Below are positions 46,128-56,011 of a DNA stretch of 64,000 bases, one piece after another (position 1 is the stretch's first letter; each line of letters opens with the position of its first letter). The stretch is from MWEI01 sp964600235 (GTDB lineage Bacteria > Desulfobacterota > Desulfomonilia > UBA1062): NCBI GenBank assembly GCA_964600235.1, contig CAZRIV010000002.1, positions 248,001 through 312,000 of the forward strand, written 5' to 3'. The translations under genes and the position numbers were made by a program. Under the pieces are notes generated by a model. That model was not told where the DNA came from and ran no database searches. It was given only the letters and a program-made list of their open reading frames with translations.

Positions 46128-47486
46128 ATGGGAGAAAATGCAGTGAGACAGGTCAGAGACCTCGCTGACCTGTTCAACAATGCGGTGCGTGCGGTCGACC
46201 CTGCCGGACTCATGGGCCGGCACGTGAAGAAAGAGAGCGGCACCCTCATTATCGATACCGGAGAGATCAGGGTCGCAGAAGACCTTGCCCGCTATGACCG
46301 GGTGATCGTCCTGGGCATCGGCAAGGCCTCCGCAGCCATGGCAGGGGCAATGGAGCATATCCTCGGAGAAGATCTGGACAAGGGTTTTATCATCACGAAA
46401 TACGGTCACGGCCTGCCCCTGGCAAAGACACGGGTCCTGGAAGCGGGACACCCCATCCCCGACGGAAACAGCTTGAAGGGCGCCCGGATGCTCACACGGG
46501 CGGCGCGCGAGGCCGATGAACATACCCTCATCATCAACCTCATCTCGGGAGGCGGCTCGTCCCTGCTCGCCTGGCCTGCGGACACGGTCAGCCTCGAGGA
46601 CAAGATGGAAACCACAAGGGCCCTGCTGGCCTCCGGCGCCGGTATAGACGAGGTGAACTGCGTCAGAAAGCATCTCTCAAGGGTCAAGGGCGGCGGACTC
46701 GCAAAGATCGCTTACCCGGCAAGGCTCATCAGTCTCATCCTCTCGGACGTTATCGGTGACAGGCTGGATACCATTTCATCGGGCGTTACGGCCCCTGACC
46801 CCACCACCTTTGACGAGGCCCTTGGCATACTGGCAAAATACTCGCTGGAGGACAAGGTGCCGGGATCCGTACGTGATCTGCTCCGGTCAGGCTTTGAGGG
46901 TAAGATCCCCGACACACCCAAGGATGATGACCCGGCATTCACAAACGTGGTCAATATCATCGTGGGGAATAATACGCTCGCCTGCAGGGCAGCCCTTTCC
47001 CGGGCCGGAGAACTCGGTTATGACGCGCACATCCTGACCACCACGCTGACCGGGGAGTCGCGCAGGGCAGGAGATTGTCTGGCCGCTCTCGCCAGGGACA
47101 TGGACTCATGTGTTTCGGGCCTGAAAAAACCGGCCGTACTCATCCTGGGGGGAGAGACTACCGTGACCATTCAGGGAACGGGAAAGGGCGGCAGGAACCA
47201 GGAGATGGCCCTTGCCTTTGCATGCGCTCTTCACAGGATATGTCCCTTATCCGGAAACATCTACTTTCTCTCGGCAGGCACGGACGGCACTGATGGGCCC
47301 ACGGATGCCGCGGGTGCCTTTGTCACCCCCGGGTTGATGGAGAAGATGGAGGTGATTTCATCCGAGGCAGCCAGGCACCTTGAGAACAACGACGCATACC
47401 ATTTTTTCCAAGGGCAGGACCTGCTCTTCAAAACAGGGCCCACCTTCACCAATGTCTGCGATATTCAGCTCCTGATGGTGGTCTGA
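46128..47486 (+). CDS. Glycerate 2-kinase (MOFRL family)
   Basis: 452 residues, phosphorylates glycerate at C-2. The N-terminal half has the GIGKASAAMAGAME and SGGGSSLLAWP blocks. The C-terminal MOFRL domain has GKGGRNQEMALAFA and GTDGTDGPTDAAGAFV. Such kinases belong to serine- or glyoxylate-type assimilation and to tartrate/hydroxypyruvate use. The ATG at 46128 has no ribosome site; an in-frame GTG at 46143 follows GGGAG by eight bases and is an alternative. Confidence 0.9.
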   Translation: MGENAVRQVRDLADLFNNAVRAVDPAGLMGRHVKKESGTLIIDTGEIRVAEDLARYDRVIVLGIGKASAAMAGAMEHILGEDLDKGFIITKYGHGLPLAKTRVLEAGHPIPDGNSLKGARMLTRAAREADEHTLIINLISGGGSSLLAWPADTVSLEDKMETTRALLASGAGIDEVNCVRKHLSRVKGGGLAKIAYPARLISLILSDVIGDRLDTISSGVTAPDPTTFDEALGILAKYSLEDKVPGSVRDLLRSGFEGKIPDTPKDDDPAFTNVVNIIVGNNTLACRAALSRAGELGYDAHILTTTLTGESRRAGDCLAALARDMDSCVSGLKKPAVLILGGETTVTIQGTGKGGRNQEMALAFACALHRICPLSGNIYFLSAGTDGTDGPTDAAGAFVTPGLMEKMEVISSEAARHLENNDAYHFFQGQDLLFKTGPTFTNVCDIQLLMVV

Positions 47487-47631
47487 TACGGGTCGGGCTT
47501 CCGGGTCCTTTCCTTAAAACAGGGCACACTCTGCCTTTGGGCCTTGAACACAGTGCAGGAGCGCTTCCATGCGCGGCATGCCCACGCGCCTGGAAAACGC
47601 CCCTTGCGGATATGTTTATCCCGTAATACGC

Positions 47632-48888
47632 CTAGTTGGCGAGGTGGTATTTATCCCACACATCGGCCTGTGCAGCCTTGCCCAGGAGGATGTCCAGGTG
47701 ACCATAGCCCGGGATGACCCCGGTGGTTACCGGAACAGCGGATGGGACCAGGTCGGCGCCTGCCATGTTGTCGTTATACCCCAGTTCCGTGTTGAGCCAG
47801 ATGAGAGGTTTGCTCACGGCTTCCCAGGTGATGCCGTAGTCGACGTTATAACCGTTGCAGTCGAAGAAGTCCCGGTATACGGCAAAGGGAACAACCCCGC
47901 TCCCCAGGAGGAAGATCATGGATCTCACGGTATTGATGTCGGATTTGGTCAGGTAATAATAATCGAACAGGGGGCATGGTGCAGGATAGTACCTTCCTGC
48001 CGCATAGCCCTGGTTAAGGGGCCAGTCCAGAAGGTCCGCTCCTTCCATGTAGATGCTGTTGATGAGCGCGAAGTAGAACAGCCCTTCATAGGTGAAGTTG
48101 CCGGGGCCGAAATCCCCCCTCGGCATCCCCGAATCGATCTTCGGCAGGAGCAGAGAGGCAAGGGCGAGGGACTTCATGTCGGTGTAGGATGCATCCACAT
48201 AGGGCTCCTGGGAGGCAGCTGCAGCGAACATGGCCTGTGAGACCGCCGCGTCATATGAACCGCTGAAGCTGTAGATGTCGAGCGCGATGGTCTTCTCCAG
48301 CAGAGGGCTCGCATAGGAAGCGGCATAATCCAGGGCATATGCAGCACCGAAGGAATGACCCACTACCCGGTAGCTTTTTTTGAGGCTCGACTCGATGGTG
48401 CAGATCACCTCGCGGATGTCTTTCTTGTGCATATCCATGCCCCAGTCCGACATGAAGGAGTAGGATATGCCTCCAGGCGCACTGTCTTCACGCGGGGTTA
48501 TGCCCACCACCAGATAGCCTGCCTTGCGGAAGTACTGGGCAAGGTTCTTGTCCAGCGGTGTGAAGTAGCTGGAGGCAAAGTTCGCCCCGCCGCCCGGGAG
48601 CATATACACGATCCTGTTCGCCGTCGTGAAATTGCTTCCCAGCAGGTCCACGGTTACGGGGTAGGTATACTCGCCGGTCTTGTAGGCATAATCAACCTTA
48701 AGCCATGACCAGCTTAGGGTCGCCATGACCGTCTTCGATGTGGAACCGGGGGCGGACGCCTTCAGGGCAGCAATGGCGGTATCCGCCAGTTGACGCCCTG
48801 TTGCCGCGTACGCACCCGTCGTGGTTGCGAACAAGGCTGCAATAACAAGAAAGTATACAAACACATGCCTGGTTCTGAGCCTTTTCAT
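47632..48888 (-). CDS. Secreted alpha/beta hydrolase
   Basis: 418 residues. N-terminal signal peptide of about 28 residues (MKRLRTRHVFVYFLVIAALF, Ala-rich cleavage region). The hydrolase core has GHSFGAAYAL, the nucleophile elbow, and GYGHLDILLG near the C-terminus, supplying the catalytic His. A large cap with many aromatic residues lies between. It could be a periplasmic or extracellular esterase/lipase; no substrate is implied. An AGGAGG ribosome site precedes the ATG. Confidence 0.8.
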   Translation of the reverse strand: MKRLRTRHVFVYFLVIAALFATTTGAYAATGRQLADTAIAALKASAPGSTSKTVMATLSWSWLKVDYAYKTGEYTYPVTVDLLGSNFTTANRIVYMLPGGGANFASSYFTPLDKNLAQYFRKAGYLVVGITPREDSAPGGISYSFMSDWGMDMHKKDIREVICTIESSLKKSYRVVGHSFGAAYALDYAASYASPLLEKTIALDIYSFSGSYDAAVSQAMFAAAASQEPYVDASYTDMKSLALASLLLPKIDSGMPRGDFGPGNFTYEGLFYFALINSIYMEGADLLDWPLNQGYAAGRYYPAPCPLFDYYYLTKSDINTVRSMIFLLGSGVVPFAVYRDFFDCNGYNVDYGITWEAVSKPLIWLNTELGYNDNMAGADLVPSAVPVTTGVIPGYGHLDILLGKAAQADVWDKYHLAN

Positions 48889-49131
48889 AACTTACCTCCT
48901 TGTACTTGTGGGATAACGGGGTTTTTCATCAAAACAGGGAGCGGGACCATAGTATGGTGCCTCGTCCTACAAAACATCATGCCAAACACCGAGGGGTATT
49001 AATTCCAAATGCAACATCAATATATTTTAATGATTTAATAATATAATAAAAATAATAACAATAGTAAAGCCCGGCAAGGTTAGATAGAATATCTTAAACA
49101 GTTCATCAAGGCAAAGAAGAAGGGCTTTCTT

Positions 49132-49734
49132 GTGGATAATGGCGTCAGAAAGGCTGAGTATTCGGATGTAGAGGGTCTGGTCCGGACATACGTGCGCGCC
49201 TATGACGACGATCCCGTGGTCAACTGGATCGTGCGGCAGGACGAGAGGCGTGCCCATGCCATGAGGCTTTTTTTCAGGACATGCCTGCTGACCTTCGGCA
49301 TGCCGCACGAGGAAGTGTATGTCACCCACGATTGCACGGGTGGGGCATTGTGGACCCCTCCGGGCAAATCAAGGATCAGCATCATACGTCAGGCCCCCCT
49401 GCTCCCCAGGATGATCCAGGTGGTGAGGCCCTGGGGCATTGTGCGGTTGCTCCGGACCGTGGACGTATTCAACAGGATGCACCCGGAAAACGAACACTAC
49501 TATCTTCAATTCATCGGGGTCGACCCCTGCCATCAGGGCAAAGGCATCGGAGGCCAACTGCTGCGGCCTGTCATGGAATACTGCGATCGTCATGGATATG
49601 GCATGTACCTTGAGAATTCCAAAGAGGCCAACCTGCCGTTCTACAGGAGGCACGGTTTTGAAGTCATGCGAATAATCGGCATAGGGGGCGGTTCGCCCCC
49701 TGTCTGGCTGATGTGGCGCGGATCACGGCTGTAG
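49132..49734 (+). CDS. GNAT-family N-acetyltransferase
   Basis: 200 residues. The acetyl-CoA-binding segment is YLQFIGVDPCHQGKGIGGQLL (R/Q-x-x-G-x-G/A), followed by AYCDRHGYGMYLENSKEANLPFYRRHGFEV, a typical GNAT C-terminus. The N-terminal half is divergent. The start is a GTG at 49132 with AGAAGGGC in front. A lone gene with no informative neighbour; substrate unknown. Confidence 0.85.
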   Translation: MDNGVRKAEYSDVEGLVRTYVRAYDDDPVVNWIVRQDERRAHAMRLFFRTCLLTFGMPHEEVYVTHDCTGGALWTPPGKSRISIIRQAPLLPRMIQVVRPWGIVRLLRTVDVFNRMHPENEHYYLQFIGVDPCHQGKGIGGQLLRPVMEYCDRHGYGMYLENSKEANLPFYRRHGFEVMRIIGIGGGSPPVWLMWRGSRL

Positions 49735-49785
49735 AGCCGGCCTGTTCCGGACGACGATATCGCCCCCCTGATACCTGTACAATAC

Positions 49786-50730
49786 CTATTGATCCGTTGT
49801 TTTATTGATCTCGGAAAGCGATTTTCTCAGGGTTTCGAGCTTGTAGCCCGGGAACACGAAGGGTGATCCGTTCTCGGAGGAGACGGCAGGGACGATCTCA
49901 CCGTCCTTCTCAAAGATGGAAAGGGTATATTCCCTTGCTCCCTTGAACTTCAAGGACAGTGCCGGGTTGACCAGTGATGCCTTCATGGAGTCGTCCAGGT
50001 ATTTCTCACAGTATACACGGCTCAGGCCCGAAAGTAAGGTGTCGATTGTCGCCTTGTCCACACTCACGCCTTTCCCGTTTTTCCAGGCGAAGAGCTTAAC
50101 CGCATCCTTGGCAGGCTCCTTCGTGTTTTCAGCAGGCAGGGCTTCCTTGACAAGAACCATGGATTTGCCTGAATCAAGGATCTCGATTGTCGTGATCTCC
50201 TCGGGCGCGAAATTCAGCACCTGCATGTCCCTCAACTCGGCGACAGGCGTCTGGAACAGGCGGGGCAGGTCGCCGCCTGCGAGGTAGACCCTGCCATCGC
50301 CGGGGAGCCTGACATAGGTGTGCGAGTTGGTGGGGGCGGCCTTGCCGAAGTCCAGCTCGCGCTTGAGCTCCTTTCCGGAAAAGGCCTTCAGTACGGTCTT
50401 GTTCGCATTGTCCAGCTGGTAGCGCTCATAGGCCTTTGACTCGGACACCAGCTCGGTCACCGTGAGCCCTGCGATTTTTTCCAGCATCTCGGACACCTTG
50501 GTCTGGTCCGCCCGCCAGTTGGATGGTGAGATGTACCAGGCCTTGTCCTTTTTTACGAGCACGGTTTTCTGCCCGGCGCGGGATGTCTCGATGGACGATA
50601 TGTCGTCGGCCTTGAGCGTCCCGAGCTCGGGCAGGGTGTAGTGGACCCGGTCCGTCTTCTTGAACACGAGGTATCCTATGGATGACACGATGAGCAGCGC
50701 CAGCAGTATATATTCCTTTTTCACCTTCAT
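49786..50730 (-). CDS. DUF4340-like periplasmic protein of the GldG-type ABC operon
   Basis: 314 residues. One N-terminal membrane anchor (YILLALLIVSSIGYLVF), followed by a largely beta-stranded periplasmic domain with repeated 'KAWYISP' and 'SALSRVYCEKYLDD' type segments, matching DUF4340 proteins that accompany GldG-like transporters. The start is preceded by AGGGGG. It is the last gene of the four-gene operon, ten bases after the GldG-like gene. Confidence 0.75.
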   Translation of the reverse strand: MKVKKEYILLALLIVSSIGYLVFKKTDRVHYTLPELGTLKADDISSIETSRAGQKTVLVKKDKAWYISPSNWRADQTKVSEMLEKIAGLTVTELVSESKAYERYQLDNANKTVLKAFSGKELKRELDFGKAAPTNSHTYVRLPGDGRVYLAGGDLPRLFQTPVAELRDMQVLNFAPEEITTIEILDSGKSMVLVKEALPAENTKEPAKDAVKLFAWKNGKGVSVDKATIDTLLSGLSRVYCEKYLDDSMKASLVNPALSLKFKGAREYTLSIFEKDGEIVPAVSSENGSPFVFPGYKLETLRKSLSEINKTTDQ

Positions 50731-50740
50731 GGTTTACCCC

Positions 50741-52897
50741 CTATCCCTTAAACGCGGCCTCGATGCGCTTCTTGCGGCCGTGCCGTCTGAGCAGTACCAT
50801 AAGGCCGCATGCCACGACGATTATGGGAAGGCCTGCGATGTTGAACATCTTGGCGGCCGCCTTGACCTTCTCGTCCTTCACCTCCAGGGGGTTGAAGGTC
50901 TGCACCTTGCTGCGCATGATGGCTATGTCCTGTCTGTCGTTCAGGACATCGATGATGTTCATGATGAGCGTGGTGTTGGTATTCTCGCCCTGCTCCGATA
51001 TGAGGTTGTCCGTGAGCATCTCGGAAGAGCCCATGACAAAGATCTTGGCCGGCTTCGATGCGGCCAGGAAGCCGCCCTTGCTTTCAAGGGCGCCGGCTGC
51101 CGGAGTCGTTGTCGTACCTCCTCCGGGCTTGCCTCCATCAGGGTGCATGTCCGGCCCTTCAGAGGGTTCGTCGGGCAGCTGCCTCCCCTTGAAATAGCTC
51201 GGGAAGACGCCCTCGATGATATAGGCCAGGGGCCTCTCCCCCATGCCCTGGCCACCTTCGGGCGGCTTTATGAACATGGGGTTGAGGATGATCTGGTCCT
51301 TCATCTCCCAGGATCTTTCAGAAGAGGAGAACAGCCGCGTCGCCTTCAGGCCGGCCGCCTTGATCTGCTGCTCCACGAGCGAGAGCGGCGCCATCTTGTA
51401 GGTGACGAACTCCTTGATGTCCTTTAAATATGCGAGGCGGTTATTGATCTGGGAAGCCCCGATGATGGGGGCAAAGTAGACCTGCTGCTCTCCGCCGCCG
51501 TATTGTTCCGGCAGCCTCTGTTTGAAGCAGTTCTCGTCGAGCACCAGCGATGGGTTCACCTTGATGCCGTAATGCACCAGCAGTTTCTCGAGACCGGTAT
51601 TCACCGGGACCATCTGGCCCTGCTGCTGCGGATAGGGAGACCCGCCCTGGGGGGCCTCGATGAAGGGATCGTAGAATATGGCCAGGTTGGTTCCCCTCAT
51701 GAGCGCCTGGTCGATCTGGTAGAGGTCATGGTCGCCCAAGGGCTCGGTCGGTCTGACAATGAGCAGGGACGAGAGTCCTTCGGGGATGCCCTGTTTGAAG
51801 GTGACTTCCTTTATGGAATAGCTCCTGGATGCGAGGGTGTTGAAGTTGTTTACTGATGCAGGGGAGCCGGGCCTGCCGAACAGGTCAATGGTGCCCCTGT
51901 CCGCGAGGTACCCCAGGTTCTCATTGACGCCGATGAGAGCCTCCACGCTCTGCTCCATGGACTCCTTCAACGGCTGAATCTCAGCGAGTTTGTACTGGGT
52001 GCCGAAGAGGGGGAGGTTGAATGCCTGGAGCACCGGGAGCATGTAAGACTTCGCACCGTATTCCATGACCAGGCCCACGACGCCGGCCCCTGCAGGAACG
52101 CCGCCCTCCAGGGCGGGCCACTTGAGCATCATGAGGTTGTACTTCCTGGAGAGCTCCGTCATCTCGGCCTCTGATGAGGTCTCGAGGAATGCGTAATCGA
52201 GTTTGCCGTACATGTGCGCATTCAGTTCATCCACGATCTTTTTCACCTCGGCCGGAACGGCCTGGAGGTTCTTGATGCCCATGTGCCCGGAAATGCTCTG
52301 CAGGGAAGGGGAGAGGTAGAGGCTCACCTTCACCTTGTCTTTCAGGTTCAGCAGGGCGCTGATCTTGCTGTTGAGCCTCTGGATAGAGGTGGTGAGCTTG
52401 TATTCGAGCCCGTCGGTGGAGGTTATGGTGGGGATGCGCTCCACCATGTCGCCATGGATGATGACCAGGCCCATGTAGGCCTTTTTGAACTTCATTTCGT
52501 CCTTTTCCACCACCTGGATCTGCACCGGGGGGATGCCGTAGTTCTGGGCCAGCTTGCGGTTGGTCTCGGTCCTGGCCGCATCGATCTCGCCCTCGGCGCT
52601 CACGTCGTAGAACCGGTAGTTGAAATAGGTATTGGAATGCAGTGAGTATTCACCCAGCAGGTCCTTGAGATACTGTTCCACCGTGTTGTAGGGGGAGGGG
52701 AGGTTGCCGGTGAAGAAGACGTTGATGGTGAGCGGCTCCTTCAGGGTGGAGACCACGTCTTTGCTCACGTCGGACAGCGAATATACCTTGTTCCCGGTGA
52801 GGTCCGCCCTGAAGAACAGCGTGGCCCCCACGAGGTTTACAAGCACGATGGCTGCGAGGTAGACGGCGAATTTAACAGTGCGCGCTTTTTTCGTCAT
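50741..52897 (-). CDS. GldG-like ABC-transporter auxiliary protein
   Basis: 718 residues. One N-terminal membrane helix, then a large extracytoplasmic region with a Gly/Pro/Thr-rich insert, and a C-terminal membrane helix (GLPIIVVACGLMVLL) with a basic tail. This is the GldG/Mot-type auxiliary ABC subunit pattern. The ATG at 52897 is chosen because AAGGAG is well spaced to it; the ATG at 52903 would overlap that site. In Bacteroidetes GldG acts with gliding and type IX secretion; in other phyla, including this one, the role is unknown. Confidence 0.8.
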   Translation of the reverse strand: MTKKARTVKFAVYLAAIVLVNLVGATLFFRADLTGNKVYSLSDVSKDVVSTLKEPLTINVFFTGNLPSPYNTVEQYLKDLLGEYSLHSNTYFNYRFYDVSAEGEIDAARTETNRKLAQNYGIPPVQIQVVEKDEMKFKKAYMGLVIIHGDMVERIPTITSTDGLEYKLTTSIQRLNSKISALLNLKDKVKVSLYLSPSLQSISGHMGIKNLQAVPAEVKKIVDELNAHMYGKLDYAFLETSSEAEMTELSRKYNLMMLKWPALEGGVPAGAGVVGLVMEYGAKSYMLPVLQAFNLPLFGTQYKLAEIQPLKESMEQSVEALIGVNENLGYLADRGTIDLFGRPGSPASVNNFNTLASRSYSIKEVTFKQGIPEGLSSLLIVRPTEPLGDHDLYQIDQALMRGTNLAIFYDPFIEAPQGGSPYPQQQGQMVPVNTGLEKLLVHYGIKVNPSLVLDENCFKQRLPEQYGGGEQQVYFAPIIGASQINNRLAYLKDIKEFVTYKMAPLSLVEQQIKAAGLKATRLFSSSERSWEMKDQIILNPMFIKPPEGGQGMGERPLAYIIEGVFPSYFKGRQLPDEPSEGPDMHPDGGKPGGGTTTTPAAGALESKGGFLAASKPAKIFVMGSSEMLTDNLISEQGENTNTTLIMNIIDVLNDRQDIAIMRSKVQTFNPLEVKDEKVKAAAKMFNIAGLPIIVVACGLMVLLRRHGRKKRIEAAFKG

Positions 52898-52908
52898 GGC
52901 CATTCTCC

Positions 52909-53613
52909 TTACCGTTTGTCCTGCATGACGAGGTTCGTGCTATAGAGCGCGATGAAGATAACGCTCAGGAAGTAGATGATGTCACGCGTGTCGATGATGC
53001 CCTTGGCGATGTTCTCGAAATGGAAGCCCGCCCCGAGGTAGTGGATGAAGGGGAGGAGCGGGGCCGGGAAGAAGAACAGCATCTTGTCCACCAGGCTTAA
53101 ACAAAAACAGATGACCATGCCCACGATGAAGGCGATGATCTGGTTTCTGCTGGTGGCCGAGGCGAACAGGCCGATGGCGCTGTAGGCGCTTCCCAGGAGC
53201 ACGGCGCCCAGGTAGCCTCCCAGGACCGGGCCCCAGTCAAGGTCGCCCATGAGCGATGCCCACAGCGCATACGATATCGTGGGCGCCAGCATGATAGCCA
53301 CGAACACCACGCATGCCAGGAACTTGCCCACGATTACGTCCGAGAGACTTACGGGCAGGGTCAAGAGCATCTCGAGGCTCCCGATGTGCTGCTCCTCGGC
53401 AAAGAGGCGCATGGTTACGGCAGGGATCACGAAGGGAAAGATGAGCGGGAGCATGGCGAAGAAGGTTCGCAGGTTCGCCTGGTCTATGATGAAGAAGGTG
53501 GAGAAGAAGAACCACCCCGAGATGAGCAGGAAGATGCAGATCACGATATAGGCTATTGGCGAGACGAAGTAATCCTTGAGCTCTTTGACAAAGATGTGCC
53601 GGGCCTGGACCAT
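52909..53613 (-). CDS. ABC transporter permease (ABC-2/GldF-like)
   Basis: 234 residues with six hydrophobic segments. The N-terminal cytoplasmic part (VQARHIFVKELKDYFVSP) and FAEEQHIGSLEMLLTLPVS are hallmarks of ABC-2 permeases, including NosY and GldF. AGGAGGT precedes the ATG; the ATPase gene stop lies immediately upstream. It forms the membrane channel together with the ATPase. Confidence 0.9.
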   Translation of the reverse strand: MVQARHIFVKELKDYFVSPIAYIVICIFLLISGWFFFSTFFIIDQANLRTFFAMLPLIFPFVIPAVTMRLFAEEQHIGSLEMLLTLPVSLSDVIVGKFLACVVFVAIMLAPTISYALWASLMGDLDWGPVLGGYLGAVLLGSAYSAIGLFASATSRNQIIAFIVGMVICFCLSLVDKMLFFFPAPLLPFIHYLGAGFHFENIAKGIIDTRDIIYFLSVIFIALYSTNLVMQDKR

Positions 53614-53614
53614 G

Positions 53615-54550
53615 TCATACCTCCTGGGTGAGCTCCCTGAAGATCTTCTCCAGGGACTTGCCTTCCTGATGGAACTCCAGCAGGGTCCAGTCAGTGGCCT
53701 TGATGGCGAGGTAGATCGCCTCGCGCGGGTCTTCGGGCGTGTTTATGGAAAGCCTCAGTCTCAGCTCGCCGGACGTAGAGGGCTCCTCCTGGATCTTTGA
53801 TATCCCTGTAATGCCGGACAGGACCTCCTGTGCCAGGCTCATGCTTGCGCCCGAAAGGCCGAGGTAGATGGACCTCTCCTGGCCGGAGCCCATCTTGAGC
53901 ATCTCGGTGGAGCCGTCGGCAACGATTCTGCCCTTGTCGATAATCACGATGCGGTCACAGGTCGCCTCGGCCTCGGAGAGGATATGGGTGGACAGGACAA
54001 TGGTCTTGTCCTTGCCGATGGACCGGATGATGTCGCGGATCTCCACGATCTGGTTCGGGTCCAGGCCGGAAGTCGGTTCGTCCAGCACCAGGATCTCCGG
54101 GTCGTCTATCATGGCATGAGCCAGGCCGACCCTTTGCCTGAGCCCCTTGGAGAGTTCGCCGACGGGCTTGTGCATGATGCCGTTGAGGCCGCACAGGGAT
54201 GCCATGGCACTGATGCGCTCGGTCTTCTTCTTTCCGTCAAGCCCTTTGATGCCTGCCACATAGTCGAGGTAATCGTACACGAGCATGTTGTGGTAGAGCG
54301 GGGCCGATTCGGGGAGGTAGCCCATGAGACGCTTGATGGCGAGCATGTCATCGACGGTGCTCAAGTCCTTCACACGGATGCTCCCCGCGCTCGGCTCCAG
54401 ATAACCCGTGAGCATGCGCAGCGTGGTTGTCTTCCCTGCGCCGTTGGGGCCCAGCAGGCCCAGGATCTCGCCTTTGCGGATGTCGAGATCGATGCTGTTC
54501 ACCGCGCACAGATCGCCATAGAATTTGGTGAGTTTTTCCACATGGATCAT
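53615..54550 (-). CDS. ABC transporter ATP-binding protein (GldA-like)
   Basis: 311 residues from the ATG at 54550, which follows GGGGGAAC; the longer frame to 54628 lacks support. Walker A is GPNGAGKTTT, the signature is LSKGLRQRV and Walker B is ILVLDEPTSGLDP with a switch His in LSTHI. A C-terminal extension of about 70 residues follows the ATPase core, as in multidrug/GldA-type proteins. First gene of the GldA-F-G-DUF4340 operon. Confidence 0.93.
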   Translation of the reverse strand: MIHVEKLTKFYGDLCAVNSIDLDIRKGEILGLLGPNGAGKTTTLRMLTGYLEPSAGSIRVKDLSTVDDMLAIKRLMGYLPESAPLYHNMLVYDYLDYVAGIKGLDGKKKTERISAMASLCGLNGIMHKPVGELSKGLRQRVGLAHAMIDDPEILVLDEPTSGLDPNQIVEIRDIIRSIGKDKTIVLSTHILSEAEATCDRIVIIDKGRIVADGSTEMLKMGSGQERSIYLGLSGASMSLAQEVLSGITGISKIQEEPSTSGELRLRLSINTPEDPREAIYLAIKATDWTLLEFHQEGKSLEKIFRELTQEV

Positions 54551-54772
54551 TGCTGTTCCCCCCTGTATCAATAAAGAACATGGGTGCTTGTAAAGAGAAA
54601 CGTGACCAGGTGTCACTGGTGAACTCATAAAAAAGATTTTTCAGGTTTTGTCAATACTTCGATAGTGATGACTGATCGGATCCGGCCGTACTTACCCCGG
54701 GGTACGTCGTTGAACAGGGCCCGAAGAGATTTTTCAGTCTTGAAAAGACATAAAAGAACCGTCCCTGATAAT

Positions 54773-55819
54773 TCACTCCATGGGCTCACAGAGCGTCAGG
54801 GAGAAGCCGCCGTCAAGGATTCTTGTCCGGGCAGGATCGACGGTGAAGGTGCCCGACGGGCTCTCTACGGTCTCGGAAATGGTGAGGCCGTCATATGCGA
54901 CGCCGAAACCGGTCTTTGTGAGCAGCACGGTGTTGCCGGTCGCTTTCGTCTCTTCCACGTAATCAAGGAGATGAACAGGACCGAACAGAAGGGTGTCGAT
55001 CCTGGTATCGAGGTCATTTTCCCAGCAGTTGCCCAGTGTGAGAAGAAAGTCGTCGCCGGTGCCCAGAGTCTTGTTGCCGTTGGCATCATTCCACTGGAGA
55101 GACCGGATTCCCTGGTCCTGTCCCGGGAGCACACCGCAGGGGACCGTCAGCTTGTGCTCGGCCGACTGGACAATGGCGTCCCTGTTGTCCTGGATTGAAA
55201 TGGCGCAGCCCATGGCCATGTCTATCTGCGAGGTGACAAGGGTCATGACCGACCACGCCAGGGAGGCCTGCTGTTTCCAGGTCTCTGCCGAGGAACCGAT
55301 GAGGTTCAGGAATTCGGTCCACGAAAGGGTTACGGCGCCGCTTGTGTTATACGTCAGGCTGACGGACTTTGAGGACAGGTTTACGGTGATAAGGTTCGCC
55401 CCTTTGTCGATGATCCGGAGCGTACCTTCCTCCGGGTATTCACCGCCTGTAGACCTGACGGCATCCTTGACCTCTACATAGAAGATGTTGGAAAGGTCGT
55501 CCCAGAGGGTTGCACTGACACTTATGGCGGAGAGTTTGTTGATGGCGTATGCGCCTGTCTTGGGGGCATAGGTGCCGTTGAACACACCTGTGGACCCTTC
55601 TTTGACCTCTACGCTCTTTTTCAGCGCAGTATAATATATCAGGAGCGGATCACTGTTCATGTTGCTCAGGTCGAAGTCATATACGTCCAGCCGTTCCTCT
55701 GCAGGGCTGTTTGCCTTATGCCCGCCCGAGCTGCTGTCCGAACATGATGAAAGAAAGACAAAAAGAATAATGGTTATAACGACAGTGGATAAATTCAGGA
55801 CATGATGCCGTTGACCCAT
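54773..55819 (-). CDS. Predicted lipoprotein of unknown function
   Basis: 348 residues from the ATG at 55819, which follows GGAGGGAGGG. The signal peptide ends in FLSSCSDSSSGG, a lipobox with Cys after Ser-Ser, then a Ser/Gly linker. The rest is beta-rich with recurring Thr and Gly and Asp-Asn stretches. I do not recognise a family. No genes of related function adjoin. Confidence 0.65.
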   Translation of the reverse strand: MGQRHHVLNLSTVVITIILFVFLSSCSDSSSGGHKANSPAEERLDVYDFDLSNMNSDPLLIYYTALKKSVEVKEGSTGVFNGTYAPKTGAYAINKLSAISVSATLWDDLSNIFYVEVKDAVRSTGGEYPEEGTLRIIDKGANLITVNLSSKSVSLTYNTSGAVTLSWTEFLNLIGSSAETWKQQASLAWSVMTLVTSQIDMAMGCAISIQDNRDAIVQSAEHKLTVPCGVLPGQDQGIRSLQWNDANGNKTLGTGDDFLLTLGNCWENDLDTRIDTLLFGPVHLLDYVEETKATGNTVLLTKTGFGVAYDGLTISETVESPSGTFTVDPARTRILDGGFSLTLCEPME

Positions 55820-56011
55820 GAGACCCTCCCTCCATGTAACAGTGGGCGGCATCTTTGGTTTCGATGCCGCACGTTATCAAAACTGCATACACCTTACCTT
55901 CAAGGACGGCAGAAAGTCAACGCCGGGGTTGCCGATCAGGATGCCGGACTTGCATGGAGGACTGTTGTGCTCTATGATGAACGCACTTCCAAACCGCACT
56001 AGGGTGAGATG

